Assembly: GCA_009778035.1 (NCBI GenBank)
Contig: WRKP01000011.1
Coordinates: 1-55,756 of the forward strand
From: Planctomycetaceae bacterium
GTDB lineage: Bacteria; Planctomycetota; Planctomycetia; Pirellulales; Thermoguttaceae
DNA length: 55,756 nucleotides
Reading direction: 5' to 3'
In this document: positions 22,623-30,411 of the stretch, one piece after another
Numbering within the stretch: the first letter of the stretch is position 1
Layout of the letters: the number at the start of each line of letters is the position of its first letter
Position numbers and translations under genes: made by a program
The notes under the pieces: generated by a model
The model's database searches: none
What the model was told of the DNA's origin: nothing
What the model saw: the letters and a program-made list of their open reading frames with translations, nothing else

Positions 22623-24674
22623 TTGAAACTTCTCGCCGTATTACTCCGCTCTGCTGGCTCCCTAACACTCGGCATCGCCCTGCTGGCCTGTCTGCTCGCA
22701 CTCATGGCCTGCGGCACATTCATCGAAGCCGAATACGGAACCGCCACCTCGCAATTCCTGCTCTATGACAATCCCTGGTTCCACGCCCTTATCGCTCTGC
22801 TCGCCCTTAATCTCCTCGTCGCCATCCTACTGCGATTCCCCTGGAAACGACGCCATATCCCCTTTTTGACCGCCCATGTCGGCATCACGATACTCCTATT
22901 CGGCTGCTACATCACCTGGAAATACGGCGAAGAAGCACAAATCACCCTGCCGGAAGGAACCATCGGAACCGTTGCCAGCAAGCCGACCAGTCCCCAATTC
23001 GAATTTCAATTCATCGACCATATCGGCAGCCTTTCCGACACGCATCGCGTTCCCTTCCGGCCTGGCCCCTTCAGTTGGCAAGACTATCACTACGAAAATT
23101 GGCTCCGAGACGGAAAACGATACAAAGCACTCCTTTGGCCGGCCTTGCAGATTACTCCGCGTAATACCGGCAAGCGGACATTGCGTGCTCCCGATATTCG
23201 CTTCGAGGTGCTCGATTACCTTGCCCATTCCGCCGTCGAGCCGGTTCCGCCGTTTGAATTGAGCATCCGCTGGAATACGCCCGATGAGGGAGATTCCCCG
23301 CATTGGGAACGCGTCAGTTTGCCGTTGCAGCCGCAACAGGGTGTGCCGGGTTTGGCCGATGTTCGCGGGGTCAGTACCACAATGCCCAACGGCGAGCGGA
23401 TTACGTACAACTTGGCTCTTTCCCAAAAAGAGGCGACCGCATTTTGGGAAAGTTGGCCAAAATATGGCGAAGATGCTGGACTTTGGGGCGAAGTCGTGCT
23501 CCATTACAACGGCCAGAACCATTCGGCCAAGGTCGAGCAACTGCTCGAACTCGATGGCGATGCCCGATTTCCGGTCGAAGACTCCGGTTTGAGCATCGGC
23601 AACGTCCGATTCCGCGATCGGGGGCCGATTATCACGTTTTCCGTGTTCACACCGAACGGCGATATGGAAGCAATGACGTTGCTGCCTGACAATCCCGAAT
23701 TGAATGTGCAAGCCCGGCGTTTGGGGATTTTTGGGTTCTATTGGGTCGATCCCGTCCGCATTATGGAGCAGAGTGCCGACCATGCCGACAATCCGATGCT
23801 GCAACGGCTTGCAGCACCGCGGTTGGATTTTATGCAGGGGCCTGATAAAAACCTGTACTATCGCTTTTGGTCAGGCCGACGGATGATCTTTAGCGGCGTC
23901 CAGTTCGATTTGGATGGACAAAATAAGCCTCCAAAATTCGAAGTTGCCATCCAAACGCCCTACGCACGGGAAATCGTCATAGAGCAGTTCATTCCGCAGG
24001 ATGTTCCCGGGGGGCGCATTGTCCCGGCGACGGCAAATCCCAATCGGCACAGTGAGCAACGGGTTAAAATGCGGGTCGAGTTTGAAGGCGTGGAGGATAC
24101 ATTTTGGCTTCGGGCGGCGACGCCGACGGTTGTTCCGTTGCCGCCGGACCAGGATCAGATTCGATACATATACGGCAACGGCCAAACGCTGGGCGTGCAG
24201 TTAAATTTTGAGACGATAGACCTCGGTTTTGGCATTTTGTTGAAACGGTTTGAGCGGCGTACGGAGCCGGGTATTCGGATGTCGTCGCATTATTCGAGCC
24301 TCGTCGATTATGTCGAGCCGATTGAACCGACGGGGCGGAGGCTGATGTTTTCGCATGATTTGGAGAATTATCGGGTGTTGCCGGACGGCGAAAATATCTT
24401 AATTTCGATGAATCGGCCTGGATTTTTCCGGGGGACGGGCGGTGGTTATCGGATATACCAATCATCGTATATTGGGCCGTTTTATCCCGATCAGCCGCAG
24501 TTTCATGAGTTGTATGATGGGAGCATATTTCCGTGGGAGTCCCGTCCGCGGGAGTCGATTGCGATGAGTACGTTGTCGGTGAACGACGATCCGGGTCGGG
24601 GCTGGAAGTATTTTGGCAGTTTTTTGCTTGTATTGGGTTGTGCGTTGTTCGTTTGGCGCCGCAAACCGGAATGA
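22623..24674 (+). CDS. resB: ResB-like cytochrome c biogenesis protein
   Basis: 683 residues from a TTG at 22623; there is no early ATG in frame. The N-terminus has three hydrophobic helices: one in SLTLGIALLACLLALMACGTF, one around ALIALLALNLLVAILLRF, and a third in LTAHVGITILLFGCYITWKY. A large periplasmic region follows, then a final helix just before the C-terminal WRRKPE. This is the ResB (Ccs1) layout; ResB works with CcsA/ResC to carry heme across the membrane and attach it to apocytochromes c. No ccsA follows: the next gene is on the other strand. A second TTG at 22539 would add 28 residues of poor character that lie in the repeat. Confidence 0.78.
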   Translation: MKLLAVLLRSAGSLTLGIALLACLLALMACGTFIEAEYGTATSQFLLYDNPWFHALIALLALNLLVAILLRFPWKRRHIPFLTAHVGITILLFGCYITWKYGEEAQITLPEGTIGTVASKPTSPQFEFQFIDHIGSLSDTHRVPFRPGPFSWQDYHYENWLRDGKRYKALLWPALQITPRNTGKRTLRAPDIRFEVLDYLAHSAVEPVPPFELSIRWNTPDEGDSPHWERVSLPLQPQQGVPGLADVRGVSTTMPNGERITYNLALSQKEATAFWESWPKYGEDAGLWGEVVLHYNGQNHSAKVEQLLELDGDARFPVEDSGLSIGNVRFRDRGPIITFSVFTPNGDMEAMTLLPDNPELNVQARRLGIFGFYWVDPVRIMEQSADHADNPMLQRLAAPRLDFMQGPDKNLYYRFWSGRRMIFSGVQFDLDGQNKPPKFEVAIQTPYAREIVIEQFIPQDVPGGRIVPATANPNRHSEQRVKMRVEFEGVEDTFWLRAATPTVVPLPPDQDQIRYIYGNGQTLGVQLNFETIDLGFGILLKRFERRTEPGIRMSSHYSSLVDYVEPIEPTGRRLMFSHDLENYRVLPDGENILISMNRPGFFRGTGGGYRIYQSSYIGPFYPDQPQFHELYDGSIFPWESRPRESIAMSTLSVNDDPGRGWKYFGSFLLVLGCALFVWRRKPE

Positions 24675-24707
24675 CGCCAGCGAGGCCAATCCATTTCGGA
24701 AATGCGG

Positions 24708-25862
24708 CTAGTCCGGCAGGCTGAACTTATCGCCCGGTTTCAACGCATAGCCCCGTAGGAAGTCGTGCGTTTGCATCATTTTCCGGCCCGCTGGCTGAAT
24801 CTGCTCGATCCGAACCGCTCCCTCCAGAGCAGCAACAATCAAAACGCCCCCGTCGGCCTGAATGACCATTCCAGGCTCCCACCACGCAGGCCGCTGTACA
24901 TGAACATCACGCTCCGCCGATACCACACGAGGCGTTGCCCGCAAATTCGCCAAATTGTCCATCTTGGCGTCCGTCATATCAAGGTCCGGTACGGCATCTT
25001 GCTCCAACTGCTGTTCCGCAACCAACTCGGTCAGCGAATCCTGCAATGGAACGATTTTGCCCAAGATCAATCGCAGTGCCGAACCGTCTTCCCGGTGCCA
25101 ATCGGTAAAGATTCGCGGCCACGGAATCGTCGCCCGATACTGATTAAAAATCGCCCGCGAAGATTGATTCCACGCAACCAATCCGTCGTCTTTTTTCAAT
25201 CGCGGAGCCTTGGAAACTCTGTCATGCAGTTGCTCGATGATACGGATTGTTTCATTTTGCGCCATTCGGGCGATGGTATCATAAACCAACTGGGCCCCAT
25301 ATTGTGCGAGTCGGGCTTCCAATTCGACGACATTTTCGCTGGGGCCGATGGGAATCGGCGGACTTTGGGCAATGACCGGGCCTGCATCAATTTTCGGCGT
25401 CATATGGATGACGCTCACGCCGGTATGGTGTTCGCCGGTCAGAATCGCCCAATGGACGGGAGCAGCACCGCGAAACTTCGGCAACAGCGAACCGTGCAGA
25501 TTGATGCCGCCGAGAATCGAGCCGGAAAGCGTTTGTTTGGAGAGAATTTGCCCGAAATCGCAGACGAAAATCAGGTCGGGCCGAACCAAATAGAGAAATT
25601 CGAAGAATTCCGTCGAATTGACGTCTTCCTGGTCGGAGATGAGCAATCCGTATTCATCGGCAACTTGTCGGGCTGGCGTAATGATGGGTCTACCCGTTTT
25701 ATCGCAACGCATTGGTCCGGTAACGAGGCAAACGATTTCAAACATTTCCGACTCGCACAGTGCCCTTATGGAAGGGACGGCGAACTCTCCGGTTGCCATG
25801 ATGACAACTTGAAAGCGGCGTCTTGCCGCAACAGGTAAAGAAAGTTCTTGGCTTTCGAAAAT
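24708..25862 (-). CDS. fmt: Methionyl-tRNA formyltransferase, probable AUU start
   Basis: 384 residues if translation starts at ATT (25862-25860). Formylates initiator Met-tRNA using 10-formyl-tetrahydrofolate. The catalytic Asn and His lie in GINLHGSLLPKFRGAAP and the Asp in KIDAGPVIAQ; the C-terminal domain carries WPRIFTDW and LKPGDKFSLPD. The first in-frame ATG (25799) would begin at MATGEFAVP and so omit the first Rossmann strand, which reads RRFQVVI just upstream. No ATG, GTG or TTG lies in frame upstream. The ATT sits 5 bases after a perfect AAGGAGG, behind a good promoter. Fmt identity is firm; the start codon is inferred. Confidence 0.88.
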   Translation of the reverse strand: MFESQELSLPVAARRRFQVVIMATGEFAVPSIRALCESEMFEIVCLVTGPMRCDKTGRPIITPARQVADEYGLLISDQEDVNSTEFFEFLYLVRPDLIFVCDFGQILSKQTLSGSILGGINLHGSLLPKFRGAAPVHWAILTGEHHTGVSVIHMTPKIDAGPVIAQSPPIPIGPSENVVELEARLAQYGAQLVYDTIARMAQNETIRIIEQLHDRVSKAPRLKKDDGLVAWNQSSRAIFNQYRATIPWPRIFTDWHREDGSALRLILGKIVPLQDSLTELVAEQQLEQDAVPDLDMTDAKMDNLANLRATPRVVSAERDVHVQRPAWWEPGMVIQADGGVLIVAALEGAVRIEQIQPAGRKMMQTHDFLRGYALKPGDKFSLPD

Positions 25863-25867
25863 GGCAA

Positions 25868-25874
25868 CCTCCTT
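25868..25874 (-). promoter_or_regulatory. Shine-Dalgarno that points to the fmt ATT start
   Basis: Minus-strand AAGGAGG followed by TTGCC and then ATT (25862-25860). This 5-base spacing is optimal, and no other start codon is in range in the fmt frame. Confidence 0.6.
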
Positions 25875-25891
25875 GTCTGGACCGGGACGTC

Positions 25892-25920
25892 ATTCTACAG
25901 GATTGGCCGTGCAATCGCAA
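25892..25920 (-). promoter_or_regulatory. fmt promoter
   Basis: Minus strand TTGCGA (25920-25915), a 17-base spacer and TAGAAT (25897-25892). Transcription would start near 25885, about 22 bases upstream of the ATT codon, so the Shine-Dalgarno is inside the leader. Confidence 0.6.
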
Positions 25921-25930
25921 GAGCCCGCTC

Positions 25931-25959
25931 TGTACTCCGGCATTGCAACCTGCTATAAT
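25931..25959 (+). promoter_or_regulatory. Promoter of the FG-GAP gene
   Basis: Extended -10 TGCTATAAT (TATAAT at 25954-25959) with a weak -35 TGTACT at 25931-25936. It lies back to back with the fmt promoter and 33 bases before the ATG at 25993. Confidence 0.55.
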
Positions 25960-25992
25960 CGGAGCCAACGACCCTCAACGCTCGCTACCGCT

Positions 25993-27573
25993 ATGCGATT
26001 CTTCTCCATTCTCCTTGCCGGTTCCCTGCTCGTCTGCTTTGGTACTCATCTCACCGCCCAGCCCGATGCCGTTCCGCTGGAAAATATGTCCGAACGGGAA
26101 CTTTTGGAACGAAAAGTCGCTCTTCGTGAAGGACTGCTCGAAGATGCAAACCTGCGATCCAATCTCGGACTCCCTGGAAGTTTTGAATTGGTGGCGGACG
26201 CACAAATTCATTTGGCCGATGCCAAAATCGAACTGTACCGCCTCACCCGAGAATGGAATGAGTTGTCGTCTGCATTACAAGCCAAGATTGACGCAATAAA
26301 AAGTAAGCACGAGGCCCACATTCACTTGTTTGCGCTCGGCCATGCCACCTCCAAGGGAGATGTATGGGAAGCGGAAATCCAACTGCTCGATGCCTTGCTG
26401 GAACTCAAACGGGCACGGCCTGCGACGCCGACGTTCCGCAAAATCGTCCTGTCCGACAAGTTCCATTGCGAAGGAGCCTGTATCGGCGACTTCAACAAGG
26501 ACGGCATTCCCGACGTCGCCATCGGACATTTTTGGTACGAAGGGCCGGATTTCACCATTCGGCATCAATTTTTTGACGGGCCCGATGCCCGGGATTATGA
26601 CCCGGAAGAGTATTCCGCCGCCTTTGGAATCTTCGCGAGCGACTTCAACGGCGACGGCTGGGACGATATTTTAATCATCCCCTATCCCGGAAAAGACGGA
26701 TATTGGTACGAAAATCCCGGTGCCAATGGGCGCGGCAGTGCCGAAATGTGGAAAAAACATCTCGCAACCAAGGAACTCGGGAACGAATCGCCCATTATGG
26801 CCGATATTTTCGGGATCGGACGAAAAAGTTTGCTCTTCAACCGCCGGGGATACCTCGGCATCGCAACGCCTAATTTGGAAAATCCCTACGAACCGTGGGA
26901 TTTCATTGCCGTGAGCGATCAGGAGCGGCGTTTTCATAGTTATACGCACGGAATCGGCTACGGCGACATCAACGGCGACGGGCGGCTGGACATCCTCGAA
27001 CGCGAAGGTTGGTGGGAGCAACCGGAAAATCCAAACCAGACGCCGTGGAAGTTTCATCCATTTCCCTTTGCCGATGCGGCTGCTCATATGATCGTTTACG
27101 ATGTTGACGGCGATGGGCTCAACGATGTTGTAACATCGCTGCACTGCCATATGTACGGATTTGCCTGGTATAAACAAGTACGGGCGGGCGGTGAAATTAC
27201 ATTCGAGCAACGGGTTTTGATTCCCCGGTCGGATGAGTTATTTGACGCGTCCGAGACGACTTTCCCGCAGATAAGCCAACTGCATGCGCTCGCCTCGGCG
27301 GATTTGAACGGCAATGGGATCCCTGATGTGATCACGGGCAAGCGTTTTTGGGCGCATGGGCCTGATGGGGATGTTGCTCCGGGCGATCCGGCAATTTTGC
27401 TTTGGTGGGAAACGCGGCGGATTGGGGGTGAAACGACGTTGGTGCCTCATATTATTGATGACGATTCTGGGGCGGGCATTCAGATTGCCGTTGGCGATTT
27501 GAACGGCGACGGAATACCCGACATCGTGATTGGCAGCAAAAAGGGTGCGTTCGTGTTTCTGAGCAACCGCTAG
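25993..27573 (+). CDS. Secreted FG-GAP/VCBS beta-propeller protein
   Basis: 526 residues from the ATG at 25993. An upstream frame opening at 25861 is rejected because it runs through the promoter. A signal peptide (RFFSILLAGSLLVCFGTHLTA) is followed by a helical region of ~120 residues. Six calcium-binding FG-GAP blades then follow: GDFNKDGIPDVAIG, SDFNGDGWDDILI, GDINGDGRLDILE, DVDGDGLNDVV, ADLNGNGIPDVITG and GDLNGDGIPDIVIG. Such propellers bind calcium and mediate adhesion or sugar contacts. The blade count is that of a single propeller of six or seven blades. Ligand unknown. Confidence 0.85.
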   Translation: MRFFSILLAGSLLVCFGTHLTAQPDAVPLENMSERELLERKVALREGLLEDANLRSNLGLPGSFELVADAQIHLADAKIELYRLTREWNELSSALQAKIDAIKSKHEAHIHLFALGHATSKGDVWEAEIQLLDALLELKRARPATPTFRKIVLSDKFHCEGACIGDFNKDGIPDVAIGHFWYEGPDFTIRHQFFDGPDARDYDPEEYSAAFGIFASDFNGDGWDDILIIPYPGKDGYWYENPGANGRGSAEMWKKHLATKELGNESPIMADIFGIGRKSLLFNRRGYLGIATPNLENPYEPWDFIAVSDQERRFHSYTHGIGYGDINGDGRLDILEREGWWEQPENPNQTPWKFHPFPFADAAAHMIVYDVDGDGLNDVVTSLHCHMYGFAWYKQVRAGGEITFEQRVLIPRSDELFDASETTFPQISQLHALASADLNGNGIPDVITGKRFWAHGPDGDVAPGDPAILLWWETRRIGGETTLVPHIIDDDSGAGIQIAVGDLNGDGIPDIVIGSKKGAFVFLSNR

Positions 27574-27595
27574 GGCAGGTGCCAAACCCGGGGGC

Positions 27596-27623
27596 TTGCC
27601 GGACTGCCGATCAGTGCTATAAT
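27596..27623 (+). promoter_or_regulatory. Promoter ahead of the structured leader
   Basis: TTGCCG at 27596-27601, a 16-base spacer and consensus TATAAT at 27618-27623 within GTGCTATAATG. It would start an RNA at about 27630. Confidence 0.6.
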
Positions 27624-27629
27624 GAGTCC

Positions 27630-27692
27630 TTTCATGGCTGAGGCGTTTGTCGTGAGGTTGGTTTTGCCAGCCTTCGGTGGGCGCCTTTTTTT
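27630..27692 (+). ncRNA. Candidate small RNA or attenuator leader
   Basis: Directly after a strong -10 box. The predicted structure has an inner stem GGTTGG-TTTTG-CCAGCC and an outer stem GAGGCG...CGCCTT that closes on a tract of seven Ts (about 27686-27692). Transcription would either end here, giving a ~60-base RNA, or read through into the prenyltransferase-like gene at 27745. I match it to no known RNA family. Based on sequence structure only. Confidence 0.4.
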
Positions 27693-27744
27693 GTCAGAGC
27701 GAAAAATACAAGGGCGGAAGGCGTGAGCCCCCCCGGCTCCTGCC

Positions 27745-29280
27745 GTGTCGAAAATCCTTATCGTCCCTCATCTTGAACCCAAACGCCCGCCATCACGGCA
27801 AGAACGGAAAAACGTCTTTTCCGACGAAACCAACCTCCGATTACTCCGATTGCTTCACGGCAACGCCCATCTGCCCGATTCGCTCGACAATATCGCCATT
27901 CCCCGTAATCTGCAACTCGAACTCGCCGCCGCCATCCGCCAACGGCTGCTGCCCTGGTTCTGGAGCATTTTTCTCCACATTGCCGTCTTGGTAATCCTCG
28001 CACATATCCTGTTTTCCGTCGCCCAATTCGAGACTCCCGACATCCTTTCCGGTATCGCGAACATTCCCGTCCAACTCGAACAAGCCCTCGTCGCTCCGCT
28101 TGTCGGCGACCATGAATCCGCTCCCAATCCTCTCGATACTGCCGGTTCTCCAACCGTTGCCGATGAAGCAACCGCACCGCTCGTCGAACTGCTTCATCCT
28201 TCGCCCGGTCTGGATTTTTCGGGCCGCGATCCCAACTTGCGGGATGTGATGCTCGGCGGCGGGGGGGGCGGCGGCCAAACCGACGAAGCCGTCCTCGCGG
28301 GCCTTCGCTGGCTCGTCCGTGTGCAGCAACCCGACGGAGCCTGGCATTTTGCGAGCAACGATTTCCCGCAAGCCGCTTCACCCAGACAAGAAGACCCGAT
28401 TGCCGCAACCGCGATGGCTCTGCTCGCCTTTCAAGGCTTCGGCGTTACGCCAAATTCGCAGCATCCGCTCCTGGCCGACTTTGCTCGGCCCGTCCGGCGG
28501 GGGCGGGACTGGCTGCTCCAGCAGCAAAATCCCGACGGAAGTTTTCATTCGCCATCGACTCCCGATAATCACCGGTTTTACTCGCATGCACTTTGTACGA
28601 TTGCGATTTGCGAACTGTTGGTGATGACCGGCGATGAGACGCTTCGGGAGCCTGCACAGCGGGCGATTGCTTATTGCATTGAGCATCAGAGTATCCGCAG
28701 CGGCGGTTGGCGATATTGGCCGGATCGGTACAGCGACCAATCGGATGTTTCCGTAACGGGCTGGGTGCTGTTGGCACTCAAAAGCGGCCAGGCGGCGGGA
28801 ATGGCGATTCCGGCGGAGACGTATCACCGCGTAACGGGATTTCTCGATGAAATGATGGTCGGCAACCAGTATAAATACCGGGCGGAGGAGCCGGAGCCGC
28901 GAAGGGCGATGACGGCGCAGGCCTTGCTCTGCCGGATTTTATTGGGTTGGAATCGGGACGAGCCGCGTTTGGCAATGGGCGTGCAGGTATTATTGGACAA
29001 TATGCCGTCGTTTGCGGAGCATTACAGCCGGGATTCGTATTATTGGTTTTTTGCCACACAGACGCTGTATCATTACGGCGGGACGGAATGGGATGCGTGG
29101 AATACGGCAATCCGGGAGGAGTTGTTACGGCACCAGGAGAGGTTTGGAGCGGAGGCGGGCAGTTGGAATCCGCAGCGTCCGGTACGGGATCAATGGTTGC
29201 AGTATGGTCGCTTGTACACGACGTGCATGTCGCTGTACATTTTGGAGGTGTACTATCGGCACAAACGCCTGCTTCCGTGA
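27745..29280 (+). CDS. Membrane-anchored prenyltransferase/squalene-cyclase-like repeat protein
   Basis: 511 residues from a GTG start. A cytoplasmic segment of ~70 residues is followed by one membrane helix (about 71-94, WFWSIFLHIAVLVILAHILF), a Pro/Ala-rich linker and a GGGGGGG run. An alpha-alpha toroid repeat domain follows: QQPDGAWHFAS, QQNPDGSFHSPS and SIRSGGWRYWPD are QW-type repeats, and YYWFFATQTLYHYGG lies near the end. The cyclase DxDD catalytic motif is not seen, so it is unlikely to be a hopene synthase. Such proteins are common in Planctomycetota with no assigned function. The structured leader upstream suggests its expression is controlled. Confidence 0.72.
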   Translation: MSKILIVPHLEPKRPPSRQERKNVFSDETNLRLLRLLHGNAHLPDSLDNIAIPRNLQLELAAAIRQRLLPWFWSIFLHIAVLVILAHILFSVAQFETPDILSGIANIPVQLEQALVAPLVGDHESAPNPLDTAGSPTVADEATAPLVELLHPSPGLDFSGRDPNLRDVMLGGGGGGGQTDEAVLAGLRWLVRVQQPDGAWHFASNDFPQAASPRQEDPIAATAMALLAFQGFGVTPNSQHPLLADFARPVRRGRDWLLQQQNPDGSFHSPSTPDNHRFYSHALCTIAICELLVMTGDETLREPAQRAIAYCIEHQSIRSGGWRYWPDRYSDQSDVSVTGWVLLALKSGQAAGMAIPAETYHRVTGFLDEMMVGNQYKYRAEEPEPRRAMTAQALLCRILLGWNRDEPRLAMGVQVLLDNMPSFAEHYSRDSYYWFFATQTLYHYGGTEWDAWNTAIREELLRHQERFGAEAGSWNPQRPVRDQWLQYGRLYTTCMSLYILEVYYRHKRLLP

Positions 29281-29302
29281 GGGGGTAACCGCGTATCCAG
29301 GG

Positions 29303-29451
29303 TTTGGACACCTCTGCGTCATCCCGGCGAAATCATCGTCATCCCGGCGAAAGCCGGGACCCAGGAGACACGGTACGCACGCCGCTCGGCTGGTTCCCGG
29401 CTTGCGCCGGGATGACGGAGGGACGTCCAAGCCAATTTTGAATATGCTCTA
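29303..29451. repeat. TAGAGC element variant, copy with long centre
   Basis: It starts TTTGGACACCTCTGCGTCATC and ends CCAATTTTGAATATGCTCTA. The centre has two CGTCATCCCGGCGAAA units and the inverted CCGGCTTGCGCCGGGATGACG. The left part matches the copy at 49567 almost base for base. It is non-coding and lies between the prenyltransferase-like gene and the next minus-strand gene. Confidence 0.7.
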
Positions 29452-29479
29452 GCCGCGGCACACCCCCGACATGCCGTCC

Positions 29480-30193
29480 TCACGACTCAATTTCCTGGTT
29501 TCGATAGCAATGAATGCCGAATCGCGGTGCCAAAGCCAACTGCAATAAGACCGGGATGCCGAAAATGATATAAATAAACGGCACAATGAACAAAGGGTAG
29601 CCGGGATCCGAGAAAAGTCCTGCAAGTACAAAATAAAGAAGGATCAACGCAATGACAACGCCAACCAAAATCAGGGCAATCGTTCCAATGCTGCGGGACC
29701 AAAAGCGAATTCCTCGAAAGCGAGTAGGCCCGCGAAACCGATTCGTGAGCATAAAGTACAGCGTCGAATGATATGTGAACAATGCCGCAAAGCCGTAACA
29801 CATCAGGACGTGCAATTCTTCGAACCGTATCATCGGGAACCAGCCGTTTGCGAACAGGGCTTGCTGGACTCCCTGGCGGATGCCAAAAACGAGTCCCAGG
29901 GCGATGAGGATTCCGACGATGAGGATGATTCCGATACCGAAGAGCCAGCGGACCATAAAAAAGCGTTGCGGCGTGAATGCTCGGGAAAACAGGAATGAAC
30001 GAACGTTGCCGTAATCGGCAAAACTCCGCCAGGCCAGGAAGAATCCGAGCATAGCCGCGAGGATTGTGATGGGCGCATCGAAGTATCGGAGCGGGTCCAA
30101 TTTGAGCAAAACGTAGGCGAACAGTACGATTACAGTGGGTATGATGTACATACCGCATTCTCGCAGTGCCAACCGGCAGATGACTTGGTTCAT
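29480..30193 (-). CDS. Integral membrane protein, probable six-helix permease
   Basis: 237 residues from the ATG at 30193; an earlier in-frame start at 30241 adds 16 residues of poor character. Six hydrophobic segments can be seen, for example IIPTVIVLFAYVLLKL, FGIGIILIVGILIALGLVFG and ALILVGVVIALILLYFVLA. The layout resembles ABC-2 type permeases, but no signature motif or ATPase partner is adjacent. The adaptor gene 219 bases upstream on the same strand could belong with it, although a long inverted repeat separates them. Confidence 0.55.
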   Translation of the reverse strand: MNQVICRLALRECGMYIIPTVIVLFAYVLLKLDPLRYFDAPITILAAMLGFFLAWRSFADYGNVRSFLFSRAFTPQRFFMVRWLFGIGIILIVGILIALGLVFGIRQGVQQALFANGWFPMIRFEELHVLMCYGFAALFTYHSTLYFMLTNRFRGPTRFRGIRFWSRSIGTIALILVGVVIALILLYFVLAGLFSDPGYPLFIVPFIYIIFGIPVLLQLALAPRFGIHCYRNQEIES

Positions 30194-30300
30194 GGTAGGT
30201 GAGTGGGGTGCAACGTGTACGTGTGCAAACATTCTACACAATTATGTCTTGCCGTACAAGGGGGCACGAGTGCGAGTGCACGAGCGATCGCAATGCGTAA

Positions 30301-30368
30301 AGAGCCGGGGGCGTTAGCCCCCGGGTTTTTCGACGTGGATTCACCCGGGGGCTAACGCCCCCGGCTCT
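30301..30368. repeat. 26-base perfect inverted repeat made of two hairpin units
   Basis: Arms at 30301-30326 and 30343-30368 are exact reverse complements, separated by 16 bases. Each arm is itself a palindrome, CCGGGGGC-GTTA-GCCCCCGG, flanked by AGAG and GGT. This is the doublet form typical of REP/BIME elements. Related units occur at 16891, 19313, 42401 and 54103. Confidence 0.85.
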
Positions 30369-30411
30369 CGCGATGCCCTTGCAGCACAAAAAGCAAGGCA
30401 GATTCGACAAT

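Noticed and set aside
22896-23804. 302-residue minus-strand open frame opposite the ResB-like gene
   Set aside because: Antisense shadow; no promoter or ribosome-binding site.
24765-25838. 357-residue plus-strand open frame opposite fmt
   Set aside because: It is the reverse complement of fmt, with no recognisable domain; such long shadows are expected in this base composition.
25861-25992. Upstream start for the FG-GAP gene at 25861
   Set aside because: The stretch covers the divergent promoters, and the signal peptide begins at 25993.
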